Positions 35,801-47,566 of a stretch of 64,000 nucleotides of DNA are shown in pieces. Below the pieces are notes generated by a model. That model made no database searches. It was not told where the DNA came from and saw nothing but the letters and a program-made list of their open reading frames with translations. Source of the DNA: Xestospongia muta (taxonomy: Eukaryota > Porifera > Demospongiae > Haplosclerida > Petrosiidae); the NCBI GenBank assembly GCA_963693285.1, contig OY848931.1, positions 687,001-751,000 on the forward strand. Reading direction: 5' to 3'. Both the position numbers and the translations under genes were made by a program. Positions within the stretch are counted from its first letter, which is position 1. Each line of letters starts with the position of its first letter.

Positions 35801-38800
35801 AGGAGATATTTCAAAAAAGATTGATTCATTTCCAGATATTTTAACATCCAATATACTACAGAACCACAGATTATCTCCATTTATGACAACTGCCAACTCT
35901 TGTCCATCAGGATGTTTATGTAGGTGAAGCTCAATCTTTGAAATTGTAGGTAAAAGAGATTTAACTTCCTGTATAGACTCTGATGTCTTTTGTTGTGGGA
36001 TTTTATAACCATCAGGTTCCTTATCTAGAAACCCTCGTAGTACTTTCTTATGGTAAATCTCCATATTATGCTAAAACAATGTAAATATTGTATAATTTAC
36101 TATCATTAGAAATACCTGTTGTATACTTTTTGTCCCATGATGTGGCTCAAATTGTTGTACTTTTTTCCAGTTGATACCATCACTACTGCTTTGTATCATA
36201 AATACATTGCCAATGTAGTCTTTGATGTCAAAGATAGTAAATTTAAGTATTGTCTCCAGATAGTCTTTCATATCCTGAAAAGATATTTTAATATTAAAAC
36301 AAATATTGTTGTCCTTACATAGAGATCTAACATTGTCAGTTGTTGTAATATTAGTTTCTCTTTTTCTAACACAGTTAATAACACCTACAAGACAAACAAG
36401 AATTAGATATAGTTCTGAGAAGTCATACCTTTCTCTCTTCTGGTGTCATGTTAGAAAAAATCTCTTCAAAGTCAGTAATCATTTCGGCTAGTAGAAATTG
36501 CTGGGGATGTTGCTGAGTTGGCATGCCTTGTGGGCAAACCATTCCAATAGATTGAGGCTGTCGTCGTTGTTGTTGTTGCATTGGTCTGATTAAGGACTGT
36601 CCCATTTGTCCTGGTGGTCCTGCCATATTGTATACACCTTGAGATGAAGGATACTGTTGACCAGGTTGCAGTTGCTGTAATTGTTCTTGCTGTTGTTGAA
36701 ATTGTTGTTGTTGTTTTTGCTCAAATCTGGCCAATAACATCTGAAAGAACAACATTTAGTCACTAGTTAATATAAAATTCATTTACCTTTCTTTGTTCTG
36801 GTGTAGCCTTTTCAAAAACTTGTCTAAAACGTTGATTATTTTGTAGAACAGACAACATACTAGTTTGTTGTTGTATAGTAGTAGGACCTGATACACTTGT
36901 AGTAGCTCCACCTATCATTCCTTGACGTTGTTGAGGTTGTTGACCAATACCAGTGTTTATAAGTGTCTGCTGTTGCTGTACTGGTTGATGAGTCGTTGTT
37001 GGTTGCTGTACAAATTGTTGCTGAGCTACTGAAGATAGCGGCATGCTTGTAGTTAGCAGTTGTTGAGGTAGAGAACTCATTTGCATTGATGTGGGTTGTT
37101 GCTGCAATGATTGAGGCTGGTTGAAAGTCTAGTAAACAAAGTCAGGTAATATTATAGCTAATATTCAATTCTTTAAAGTTCACATACATTCTGTCCTACC
37201 TGAGTTTGTTGTTGTCCAACAAACATAGATTGTTGTGATACAGCTTGTTGTTGAGAGAAGGAAGACTGTCCTACTGGTATAGCAGATGAAGCAGGAGGAT
37301 TACCAGGTAGAATACCAGGTTGAGACATGGGTAGTTCTCCTTGGGACGAGGGCTGACCTAAAACTCCAGGTCTACCAACTCCTCCAGGTACCTGCTACAA
37401 GTTAAGTAGTGTGACATAAGACAAGTAATAGTTTACCATTCCCAGTGGCTTTTGTTGTTGTTGTTGTTGTTGTTTATTTTGAGTAATGACTTGTTTAAAT
37501 GCAGCAATAAACCTCTCCTATACAACAGAGTGTTTAATAATATACTTTAGTATATTCTTATAACTGACTTGTTCCAGTGGTATTAGTCCAGTAAATTGTC
37601 TTGATCTCTCATTCCATACCATAAAGAATGCTTTAATAGGACACTGTGTACCACCAGTAGGTACTAACTGAACAATGGCTACCTAGTGGAATAAGAATTA
37701 ATTAAAATATTATTGTTTCATTTATACCTTCTTATTTTGAGGGTCATTATTCATAAGTGCTCTTAACATCATTACATTTTGAGGAGGTTCCATAAATTGA
37801 AACTGGACTGTACGTAATGGAGTTTGGTTAATACATAAAAGAGTATTGATGGCATTCTAAGAGAGGACCAATATTATAAGACAATCTCAGTGTTAATATA
37901 CTCACAAAGAAAGTCTTTGGGTAGACACTCATGGTGATTCTAGACGGCCAAAGCTCTGGCTTTCTAAAAGAATTTGAAAGTTTCATATTCAGGTTCTCAA
38001 ACTTACATGTCTGGTGTTGTCTCTGGTTTGGTGGTTAACATATTACATTGAATTTGTCTTTGTTGCCGTTGGTTACCTCTCTACAATAAAACAATATCAT
38101 TAAAGATTCATTCTCATATCCACATACCAGCTCTATAGTTTCTAATACTCCACTCCAAATTTTCGGCATCTAAACACACAGACAATGTCATTCATATTTG
38201 TCTAGTAAACTTACTGGTTGAACTCCACCCATAGGTGGAGCAATAGGTCCTTGGGTACTAACAGTTCCAGAGACTGATGTAAGAGGTGGTTGCATAACAG
38301 GAGCAGATGTAAATACAGAACTAATTTGAGTTTGTGGTGGTAAAGTTGAAGGAGCAGTACCCACTCCAAGAAACGGTTGTTGAGGAAGAGGTACAGTAGA
38401 TGTGGGAATAACAGGAACAGATTGTGTGGTGGGTGGTACTAGGCTTCCTACTTTATTAGTAGCTTGTTTAGCAGCTTCCATTACTATCTGCTGAGCTGTG
38501 AGCTCAGCAGCTGTGGGCATTGTAGTTGGGTTTGAGGAAGAGTTAGTTGAAAGAGAAACGTCAGTGGTTGATGATAAAGTTGAAGGAAAAGTACTCACTC
38601 CAAGAAATGGTTGTTGAGGGGGAGGTACAGTGGGTGTGGCACTAAAAGGGATGGTTTGTTCCAAGCCCCCTCCTGTTTTAGCAGCTTGTATAGCAGCCTG
38701 AATTACCAGTTTAGCATTGAGCTTAGTAGATGAATTGGAAGTTGAAAGACTTGAGACAGAGACATCTGATGTTGACTATGAAAGGTAAAAAAAGATATGT

Positions 38801-41800
38801 TTAGGGGCTGGGTAGAAAAGGGGTAGTGGGCACAAGTAGCAAGGATTGAAATGAGGTCATCCTTGTACCTTATATAGACCTAAACCTAATGTGTGTTAGT
38901 ATTACAATGTGGTTATTTGTGCCCTTTCACATGGAAAGAAAATAGAGTAAGTATTACCTAGATTACTAGAAGTGGGCAGAGAAAGAGCTAAGTGAAATAA
39001 ACACCTGGAGAAACAAAAAGGCCAAGAAATTGTCAACAGTGAAGCCCAAGGGCAATTATCACATTTTTAAGGGATGACTGTTTCTCTAGGAAGTGGCACA
39101 AGTAGCCACATTGTTACTATAAATAGCTGACTACTTTCTATAAGGTGGTTATATCAGCTAGATCCTGATCTGCTTATCCACTTACCATGATCTAACTGAC
39201 TTAGCCTATAGTGTGTGAGACCTATCTGATAACCACCTCAGATGCCAAGTTTAAAGGAGTTTGCTTACTGTTATATTTGTACTATAGTGTAATGTAAGGA
39301 TAAACTTTGTTCTAATATTATGACTATCAATGAACATGTACATATCAATAATGAGATTATTGTCTGTCATTTAATTAATTATCTCTTTATACTTAAGGTA
39401 AATTCATGATATACCTCAATTAGCCAAAAGATCTTCAAAAACATAAATGGATCAATCATCATCAAATCTGGTGCTAAATCCTCTTTTACAAGGAAGAAGT
39501 AACATGACTGCTTGAATTTATGATACTCATTCATCACTCTATCAAGATGATATACGGAGAAATAATCCATTATATTGTAACAAAGCACGCTCCCAAACAC
39601 AATACATGTAACATTTTGAAGAAGACTTTCTGCACTGAAATAAGGTAAATCCCACAGTTTTGCTGCAATATTGCATGCTATATAACCTCCTATTGAAAAT
39701 CCTGTATAATATTAATAATAAAAATTATTAATTAATTATCATAATACCTGTAAATATTAATCGCTTTCCTTCATTTAACAATTTACAGAAGTACCTAATT
39801 GGTAGGTTATTAACCTTAAAATTGATCACTACATAATACATCAATGAAAGAAGAAAGTTATTGTTTTATATAACTTACTCTCAATTATGTGACCTGTATA
39901 TTCATCAGAATTACAATGAAATGATGTATACACAATATTCCCTTGGTTTGCAACAAGTAATTTATTTTGGTCAGACACTGACAGAGATATTTGATCAAAT
40001 GAGTGTCCATACATTGACAAGTCTAATTGAGACTGGGAGACAAACAAGGCACACAGACTAGCATGATAAACTGTGTCCTTGGAGAACAGAGGTGGGAGGG
40101 GCTCTGTTGTAGCTGGATTATCATCATCAAGAGTAATTGGTTCATCAATACAATTGTTATGATTTAATTCCTTGGCAATCTCATCAAGTTTATCATAACA
40201 CCAATCATTGATATCCATTGGAATAAGTGCATTCATTGTAAGATCAGTTAACTGTTTTGTTATTGTCTCCTTTGATAAACCCTCTTCCAATTTCTTTTGT
40301 ATGTGTGTTTTAATACGACCTTTTATGTGATTGAGGGTTGTCTGACGATCTAGGCCAGACTCGTTCAGGTCACTAGAATATACTTGGAGTGCAACAGCTA
40401 ACTGAGATAGGTGAGGATCAGAGAAGAGCTCATAAGGTTTCTCTATATTTAGAATACAACATGTAAAAGTATATGTTACCATAGCAATGAGTGTGTACAT
40501 AACTATATTGGAGATACAAATCAGTTAGTCTTATACCCAGACTACAATACCCACATGGCAAAAGATAGCCTGATATTTTCTCATGCTCTATTTTCTTGGG
40601 ACAGGAAAGATATACACACAGTATTGTTCAATTCAAATCTTTTAGTGAATATTGAATTGTTGTTGTCATGAAGTATTTGTTACTATACTTGAAAAGAACA
40701 AGAAATCCACATATAAAAGTCACGATTGCAATATTAAAGAAGAAATCAAGCCAATATACCAATTGCTTTTCGTTGGGAGAGCATGGTAGCCTGTCAATGA
40801 CACTATTTACTATTTATTCTAAACCATGTGTTATAGCAATAGCCATGAATCCTGTTATGTTATCAAACCACTAAACAAGATTCTATAACCATTTTGATGT
40901 CATTTATTATAAGTCATAGAGAAGAGCTGTTTGAAGCACTATCAGTCACACCAATCAATGAAGGTAAAGATAAAATATAAAAGATAAAGGTCATCATTAC
41001 AATATTAAAGAAAACATCAAGCAAACATATCTATCTGCCTTTCATTTGAAGAGCATGGTAGTCTGGGAGTGAGATTATAGAAATCAAGCTATTTATCCTA
41101 AACCATGTGTCATAGTTATGAATCCTATGATGTCATCAAACCACTAAACAGATTCTATAACCATTTTGATAATATTAATGTCATTTATTAGAAGCCACGA
41201 AGCAAGGAAAAATGGGGAAGAGCTAATTTGAATCAGTCACACCCATAATTGAGGTAAGGAAAAAGCAAATTCATTGGTTGCCATGTTAAAATATGGAGTT
41301 TATTGATTTAATTGTTGTATATAACAATAGAATAAAACTACATGAATGAAGGTACTAACATAATATATATAGATATAACACGTGGTCCAAAGCAACTATA
41401 AGACACTAATACTGATAATTAAGTAAATAGGGGACACATATACATACCTTGTGCTATACTGTCTTCCTCCATGTCTTCTTCAGTAGATTTAGCTGTAGAG
41501 AAGTAAATTATTAATATGATAAAGTTAATACTGCTACCTCACCATACTCCTCCTCAATACTTTCTGCCACAAACTTTAAAGGAGTATACTTCTTAAATAT
41601 GTTTAAAATCTGTTGAAACACTTTAGGATCACGATTTTGGTGAACTTCAATATAAGCTTGTACTGCTTTTAATAAGCAGTCTACATGATCTTCATCCTTC
41701 TGAACTTCATTTAATGTCATCTCATCAATAACTTCAATTGAAAGGAGATCACCAGCAACCTTCGAAGGATAAAGCATTGCTTTCTTGATTTTTGGTAGAT

Positions 41801-41846
41801 AATCGGTAAAGAGGGCTGCTTCTTTGGCAAAAACACGCTCAGACAT
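32811..41846 (-). CDS. Gene N3: predicted CARD-lipase-MED25(ACID)-GTPase-Death chimera
   Basis: Exons: 41846-41543, 41492-41448, 40442-39879, 39828-39748, 39701-39415, the MED25 block 38775-36429, then 36384-36319, 36274-36116, 36070-35654, 35605-34112, 34061-33877, 33828-33639, 33595-33376, 33322-33269 and 33220-32811. They join in phase to 2131 aa. The lipase elbow here is GFSIGG. GTPase motifs are GLVNSGKS (about residue 1762), DFPGVDD (about 1809) and TRAD in the G4 position. The Death domain is roughly the last 85 residues. The start codon lies only 180 bp after the stop of R2 on the same strand, so promoter space is small. The lipase exon ending at 39415 also has a stop 30 nt further on, leaving a shorter CARD-lipase protein as an alternative. 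Confidence 0.6.
36429..38775 (-). CDS. MED25-derived exon block in N3
   Basis: Ten exons: 38775-38215, 38169-38128, 38080-38007, 37963-37906, 37856-37728, 37682-37569, 37517-37437, 37394-37188, 37128-36787 and 36740-36429, 640 codons. The ACID domain is at about residues 615-753 of the fused protein. The first exon has an SD1-like LTAQQIVMEAAKQ motif, comparable to the Ala/Gln/Glu-rich segment of human MED25. It also has an internal duplication of the VPPPQQPFLGV stretch that N1 lacks. Poly-Q runs are short (six after ACID). The preserved introns show DNA-level capture, not retroposition. Confidence 0.75.
38776..39414 (-). other. Intron between lipase and MED25 exons of N3
   Basis: This 639-bp interval resembles the N1 interval and includes the inverted repeat at 39143-39238. 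I see no convincing exon. A promoter for a separate MED25-like transcript cannot be excluded. Confidence 0.5.
39143..39238. repeat. Inverted repeat in N3 intron
   Basis: AGGTGGTTATATCAGCTAG is matched in inverse by CTATCTGATAACCACCT. The same structure is in N1 (14253-14350) and N4. Confidence 0.55.
40443..41447 (-). other. Intron 2 of N3, with internal tandem duplication
   Basis: The intron holds two diverged copies of a ~200-bp segment (about 40711-40915 and 40981-41190), sharing AATATTAAAGAA and CTATAACCATTTTGAT blocks. N1 has a single copy. No coding potential is seen. Confidence 0.6.
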
Positions 41847-42026
41847 AACTGAGCGAGCTGAAACAACCTGTAGGAAAACTTAACTTGATAAAGTGGGCGA
41901 AACTGCAATTATTTTATTTTGTTATTAAAGTTATTATAATGTTTATGAAAACAATACAAATGTTCAGTCTCTACTTTCTAACTAATTATGTTTCATTTAA
42001 TTTAATTAAAAGTTCGTTCAAATAAT

Positions 42027-45000
42027 TCAAGCATTGATAGACTCAGTAACCTCATGTTCTTGAGACTGAGGTACTACAGCGGTAGCAACAGGATCAGCCA
42101 TGGTGAGATCTTCCTTAGTTGGCTCATTACCACAGCTATTATTGCTTGAAGTGGACTGAAACAATGGATTACGTGCAGCCAACATTGATACATCATGTCC
42201 AGGGGATACAGGAGGTATAGTAAAGGTCTGAGGGGGTGGAGTCATTGGTGGTGGAGATATAGGTACTGGAAATGTGGTCACTGGAGGAATAGCCAAAGGT
42301 AGGGCTGATACTGGAGGAATTGGAGATGTTGATGACATAACAGACCTCGGTGGAATTGGTGGAGGGTCTGGGGAACCTTTTCCAACAAATTTGACCTGAC
42401 GAGATTGTTTAGATGTTCCAGTAGCAGAAGCAGAAAGGGTTGTATCTTGAGGCTCCTCAAGAGGTATAGGAGGTGGGGGTTTGTAGGTTTTGGGATGAAT
42501 CACAGGAGGTGGACGAGGAGAAACCCCCGTTTGATTAGCATCTGGATTAGTATGGATGTCAGCAGTGACTGTTGTAGGTGAATGAGGATATGTGGTCACC
42601 GATGATTGTTGATGGTGAGATTGAACGGGAGCTATTTTGTATTCTTCTGGTCCCTTAGAGGTTATCGGAAAAGGAGGAGGAGGGGTTGACCCTGAAGATG
42701 AGGTATCTGATTGACTTATGTTTAAGTTAGGGTTAGTAGCGGTAATGACAGGTTTAACATTTAATTCTTTTGGTCTGACATAAGTATTCTTAGTTGCTTG
42801 TTTTTCCTTCTTTCTCTCTTTTATACCACTCACATTATTCAACTGAGATGCTGGAAGGTTGTTAGGTTTGGAGGAAACAGGTCTAGGAAGAGAGTTAGGT
42901 GTAAACCCAAGTCTCTTAGCACTGACATCATCCTCATTAAAAGTTGTCTATAAAGAGAGATACATCATATACAGCACACATAGACACATTAGCATGTACT
43001 GACCTTTTTGTAAAGAGGGTTCTTGACCATCATAGTAGAGACTTGTTTATATTCACGACCAATTGAGTTGCTATAAATTTAGAGTCAGTTACTAAATAGT
43101 TTGTAATTTAATATTTACTTACTATTTTATATAAAGTGCAATCAAAATAATAACAACAACAATAACAGCTAAAAATAAGACACATATTAGGACCAAGATA
43201 GTTAGTTCACCTATGAGGAAGAACAAGAGAGAAATAGATAAGAGAGAAAGAAAGAGTGAGAATCTTTTAATAATTGTATGATATTCTTTACTTACCAGTA
43301 GTAAATATACCAACCAATTCTTTATCACTAGTGAGATGGGAAAAAGGAACATTACAAATAAAACATGTAATATTACATGTACATACCTTAGACTAATGGA
43401 TGGACCGAGATATGGTGTGTCTGTACTAGAAATAGTGGGTGGAGTAGTAGGTGTGGAAGTAGGTGGAGTCACAGAAATTGAAGGAGTCAATGAAGTGGAC
43501 TCAATATCATGAATTAAACCAACTACAACCAGACAGTGACTACATATTCAATGTAATATTTACTAACTATATTCATGGCAACTGTTGCCATGGTTATCAG
43601 GACAGGCACACTTGAATAGAACAGATGATAACGGGAGACATAAGTAACTACAGTTGCTATGACTACATGAGGACCCACGAGCCTGACCTAATTAAGGTAG
43701 AATAGTATCGCAGTTAAAAAAATTGATAACATACCTGTGATCTTGTCTCTAGAGACAATGGTCAGTCCTCTAGCTTTCCCTGCTCCCTCGTTAGAGTATA
43801 TCGTATATCCTCTGTTAGATATATGTTTATTAGCACGCACAATTTGACCATATGTGTCATTACTCCAAAATATAACATTACCGTATACAGCAACGCCTAG
43901 TGGATTATGAATATTGTTACCAACAGTTTGACGTATGCTTCCATTGAGTGATATCCTTTCCAATGTTCCATTGAACCTGTCAGTCCAGTAAATCCAGTTA
44001 TCTACCACATCAAGTGCTAATTGTACTGGATGTAAGTTGGGATCTTGAACTAGGACAGTTTGATTAGTACCATCCAAACTAGCTTGTTTAATTTGAGGAG
44101 GACTACTTCCAGTGTCAATCCAAAACATTAAACTATAAAGAAATATATTAAATAATAATATAATACCAACATATTACTGACCCTTGTTTAGAATAAACCA
44201 TGATACTAGTTGGACGAGTTAAACCAGTTTTGACTAGAACTTTCTGGAACTTTCCATTGATACTAACAACTTGAATACTTGGACCAGCAGAGTCAACATA
44301 ATACACATTACCAGTAGTCCAATCTACGCTAAGTCCTTGAGGACTACCAGCTGTATCAATGAAATGTTTAACATTGGAGCCATTCAAAGTTGACATCATA
44401 ATTGATTTTTTAATTGGATCACTCCATAGTATGCTACCGTTGTCATGGGAATGGAGGAAATAATCTATGTAGCATATATTTCGGAGGTTAGGAACAACAG
44501 GAACATCAAGAAAATCTTGTACATCAAGAGACACTCGACGAATTGAAGTAGTTGTAGAGAACAGCAAATAGAGAGACGGCACTGTAAAAGAGAATGAATG
44601 ATATGAACTAAAAACAAGTTTATACAACTGGTATTACCTGATGGACAGGATCTTTGATCTTGATTTAGTGCTATACCAGTAGGACATGCACATTTGTGAC
44701 CGTCGACGTCCAAATTTGGTAAACAGAGATGTGTACAAAAATTATTACTAATATCACAGGAATATTGCAGACCACCTAATAAAAAAGAATAAAGTTACAA
44801 ATGAGTGAGAGAGAGAGAACCTCTTTGCAGCCATTCATTTCTCCTAACAATCTTCAAATCATTAATCAAATTCAGAGTTCCGACCAACTCAGTACGACCA
44901 TTGCCATTATTCTTATCAGCTCTGTACAACACCCCAGTATTACGATCCACCCAATACAGGTATGTATCATCAACAGCCACACCCTTTGGGTACTCAGAAT

Positions 45001-47022
45001 TAACAATTAGCTTACGATCTTTCCCATTTTTATTGTATGATCGGATTTGTCCTTCTGCTGAGTCAGCAATAAATAATCTTCCATCTTTTCTATCTACAGT
45101 GAAGGATATGGGAAGGGTGATATCGGGAGCGCTGATAATAACATTAGGATGTGTTCCATCCATATAAGCACTTATGATACGAGGAGAAATTGATGTTGAC
45201 CAGAAAATCAGACTAAGAGTAGAGAAAGAGGCATAAGTTAAAAAGACACATAAAGATATCAAGAGTGCTGGCAAGAGAGCAATACATTAATTGTTTAAAA
45301 TTGACTTATAATATAATCATAATTATATTAAAAAAATATATGAAATATAAATATATTTAGTAGAACATGAAATATACAATTATGCATATTAATATCAAGC
45401 AGTATAGGTACAATTGAGAAGTAAAACTTACAATGATAGACATCTTCTATACGAGGCAATGAAACACAAGGTGGTCCAAACATGATACATGCTACATTTT
45501 TAAGTAGAATGTCAGCATTGAAATATGGCAAATTCCATAAATTAGATGCAATAGAGTAAGCTAGCAGACCTCCAAATGAAAACCCTATTTTACTTATTGA
45601 TACGTCGAATTTTTGTAATATTTTTTTACCAGTAAAAACCAGTTGTTTGCCTTGATATAGTAATTTACAAAAATACCTCATTGAAAGCTTTTTCTCTTCT
45701 ATAAGGATTTCATCTGTTTCTGTTGAATGCAATACTCATTGATGTACAATAATCATAAATAACATACCTCTACTGAGTAGATTAGTTTCCTTAAAATTCT
45801 CAAAACAAGTGTACACAATATTTCCTTGTTGTGCTATAAATATCTTATGTTGATCAGACACTGATAAAGAGACTTCATTGAATGAGTGTCCACACATTGA
45901 CAGGCAGTCATCTTTTGGGTGTGTTCGTGAAATAAAGAAGGCACAGAGACTGGCATGATAAACTGTATCTTTAGAGAAGAGAGGTGGGAGCTCAGGTTCA
46001 CTATAACCAACAGTATGTTCATCTTTACTACCACCATTACGATCTAATTCCTTAGCAATCTCATCAAGTTTATTGTAACACCAGTCGTTAATATCCGTAG
46101 GAATAAGTGCATTCATTGTAAGACCATTCAAATGCTTCATCACTTCATATTTTGGCAAGCCATCTTCTAATTTTGTACGAATGTGGGTTTCAATACGAGC
46201 TCTGATGTAGTTCAGTGTTGTTTGAGTATCTAGTCCAGACTCATTCAAGTCACTGGAGTATACTTGAAGTGCATAAGCTAACTTTGATAAGTGAGGATCA
46301 GAGAAAACATCATACATTTCTTCAAAATTAGTGTCTATAATTGGAATGTTACTACAAATAGACTACATACATACATAACTTTACCTTGACCTTCTTGGCA
46401 TAACGTCTTGTGTTTTGGTTCAGTTTGAGTTTCAAGTGTCATTCCATGTAATTCCATGTTACTCGTTGACTTTATATTTGTTACCTGTGGCTGTGGATTT
46501 TTATGAACACCACCATTAAGTTCTACATAACTGAAATAACAATTTTATTCAATTGAATATGAGAATATACCTTGAGTCATCTGCCTGTTGTCTTCAATGG
46601 TTTGTTGTTTCACATCAGGACTTTTAAGATCATCTCTTTCTGTACCTGGACAAAATGTAAGTGAAGGTATTATCTTTAGCCTGCTGCTTACCATAATACT
46701 CTTTTTCTATTTCTTCTACAACAAAGTCTAAAGGAATGTAATTTTTGAATATAACTAAAATCTTTTCAAACTCCTTTATTAATTTCAGACCACGTTTTCG
46801 TTGACTTTTTACTATGATGTAAACCTCTACTGCATTAACTAAGATACTGGCCTGCCCATCTTTGGATGTCTTAATTTTTTGTAGTGTGAGTTCATCAATA
46901 ATCTGACTTGAGCAAAGCTTGTCAGCCAGATCCACTGGATGGAGTATGGCTCCCTTTAATTCTGTGGAATACTTTTTAAATAGAACAGCTTCTCTGCTTT
47001 CCTTTATCTCATCCGTGACCAT
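42027..47022 (-). CDS. Gene R2: predicted CARD-lipase-YWTD/EGF transmembrane receptor
   Basis: Near-identical duplicate of R1; all sixteen exons lie at R1 coordinates plus 14,756. Everything from the CARD to the TM exon appears unchanged. The proline-rich tail differs from R1 by a few residues (for example SSSGST for LSSGST, TGVSPRPPP for MGVSPRLPP) and is identical to that of R3. The 45-nt intron at 45629-45585, within the lipase nucleophile elbow, is also free of stops. The same caveat applies: the link between lipase and YWTD exons rests on splice phase and the lack of another start codon. Confidence 0.6.
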
Positions 47023-47566
47023 ACAGATCTATATGATCCACCCCTTAATATAAACTATAAAGTTATTAACTGGAGTACTGATTATTTAACTATTACTACT
47101 AGTAATATAATCCCAGTTATTTGTCAGCTTACCACTTAGCGTGAAAACCAAGTCACACAGTTATTATTACATATATACACATAATATCATCTAATAGATT
47201 GATAATTCACTATTGTATAGCAAGTTCAATCTTAAAGATTATAGTCTACAATTTTTGAGCTAATGTATTGATGCTGTCTATATTAATATATATAATAATT
47301 ATACTCTTTCCCAAGAAGAATATGTGTTATATGATTTTGTAGCTAGCTCTTTTCTTGAATTTCATTGATCAATCTCCCTGGATGTACATGTGTATGAAGG
47401 TAGTTCCATTTGTTCTCTGACTAAGTTGACCTCTCTTCAATATCAATCATCCATATAAAAACTATTCTTTCAAACTATATTAAAAGTATTAGCAAAACTA
47501 GTTGTTAAGATAATGAAGGTACAAGTAATTATAAAGTGTATAAAATTGTAGTATACTAATTAATTT
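47023..47566. other. Intergenic gap between N4 and R2
   Basis: Copy of the 32267-32810 interval. No gene is seen. Confidence 0.6.

Larger units (their letters stand above)
28240..42995. repeat. Tandem segmental duplication, unit 1 (14,756 bp)
   Basis: Each position here matches position +14,756 in unit 2. No indel was noticed, and I saw about ten substitutions by eye, all between 37.2 and 43.0 kb. The unit holds R1 minus its last exons, gene N3, and the 3' end of R2. The phase of the unit is arbitrary; the boundary is set where unit 1 stops matching at its left side. Confidence 0.9.

Noticed and set aside
36429..38775. MED25 block as a complete independent MED25 gene
   Set aside because: No VWA domain, no in-frame start in the first exon, and phase-0 joins to the exons on both sides; kept only as an alternative to test.
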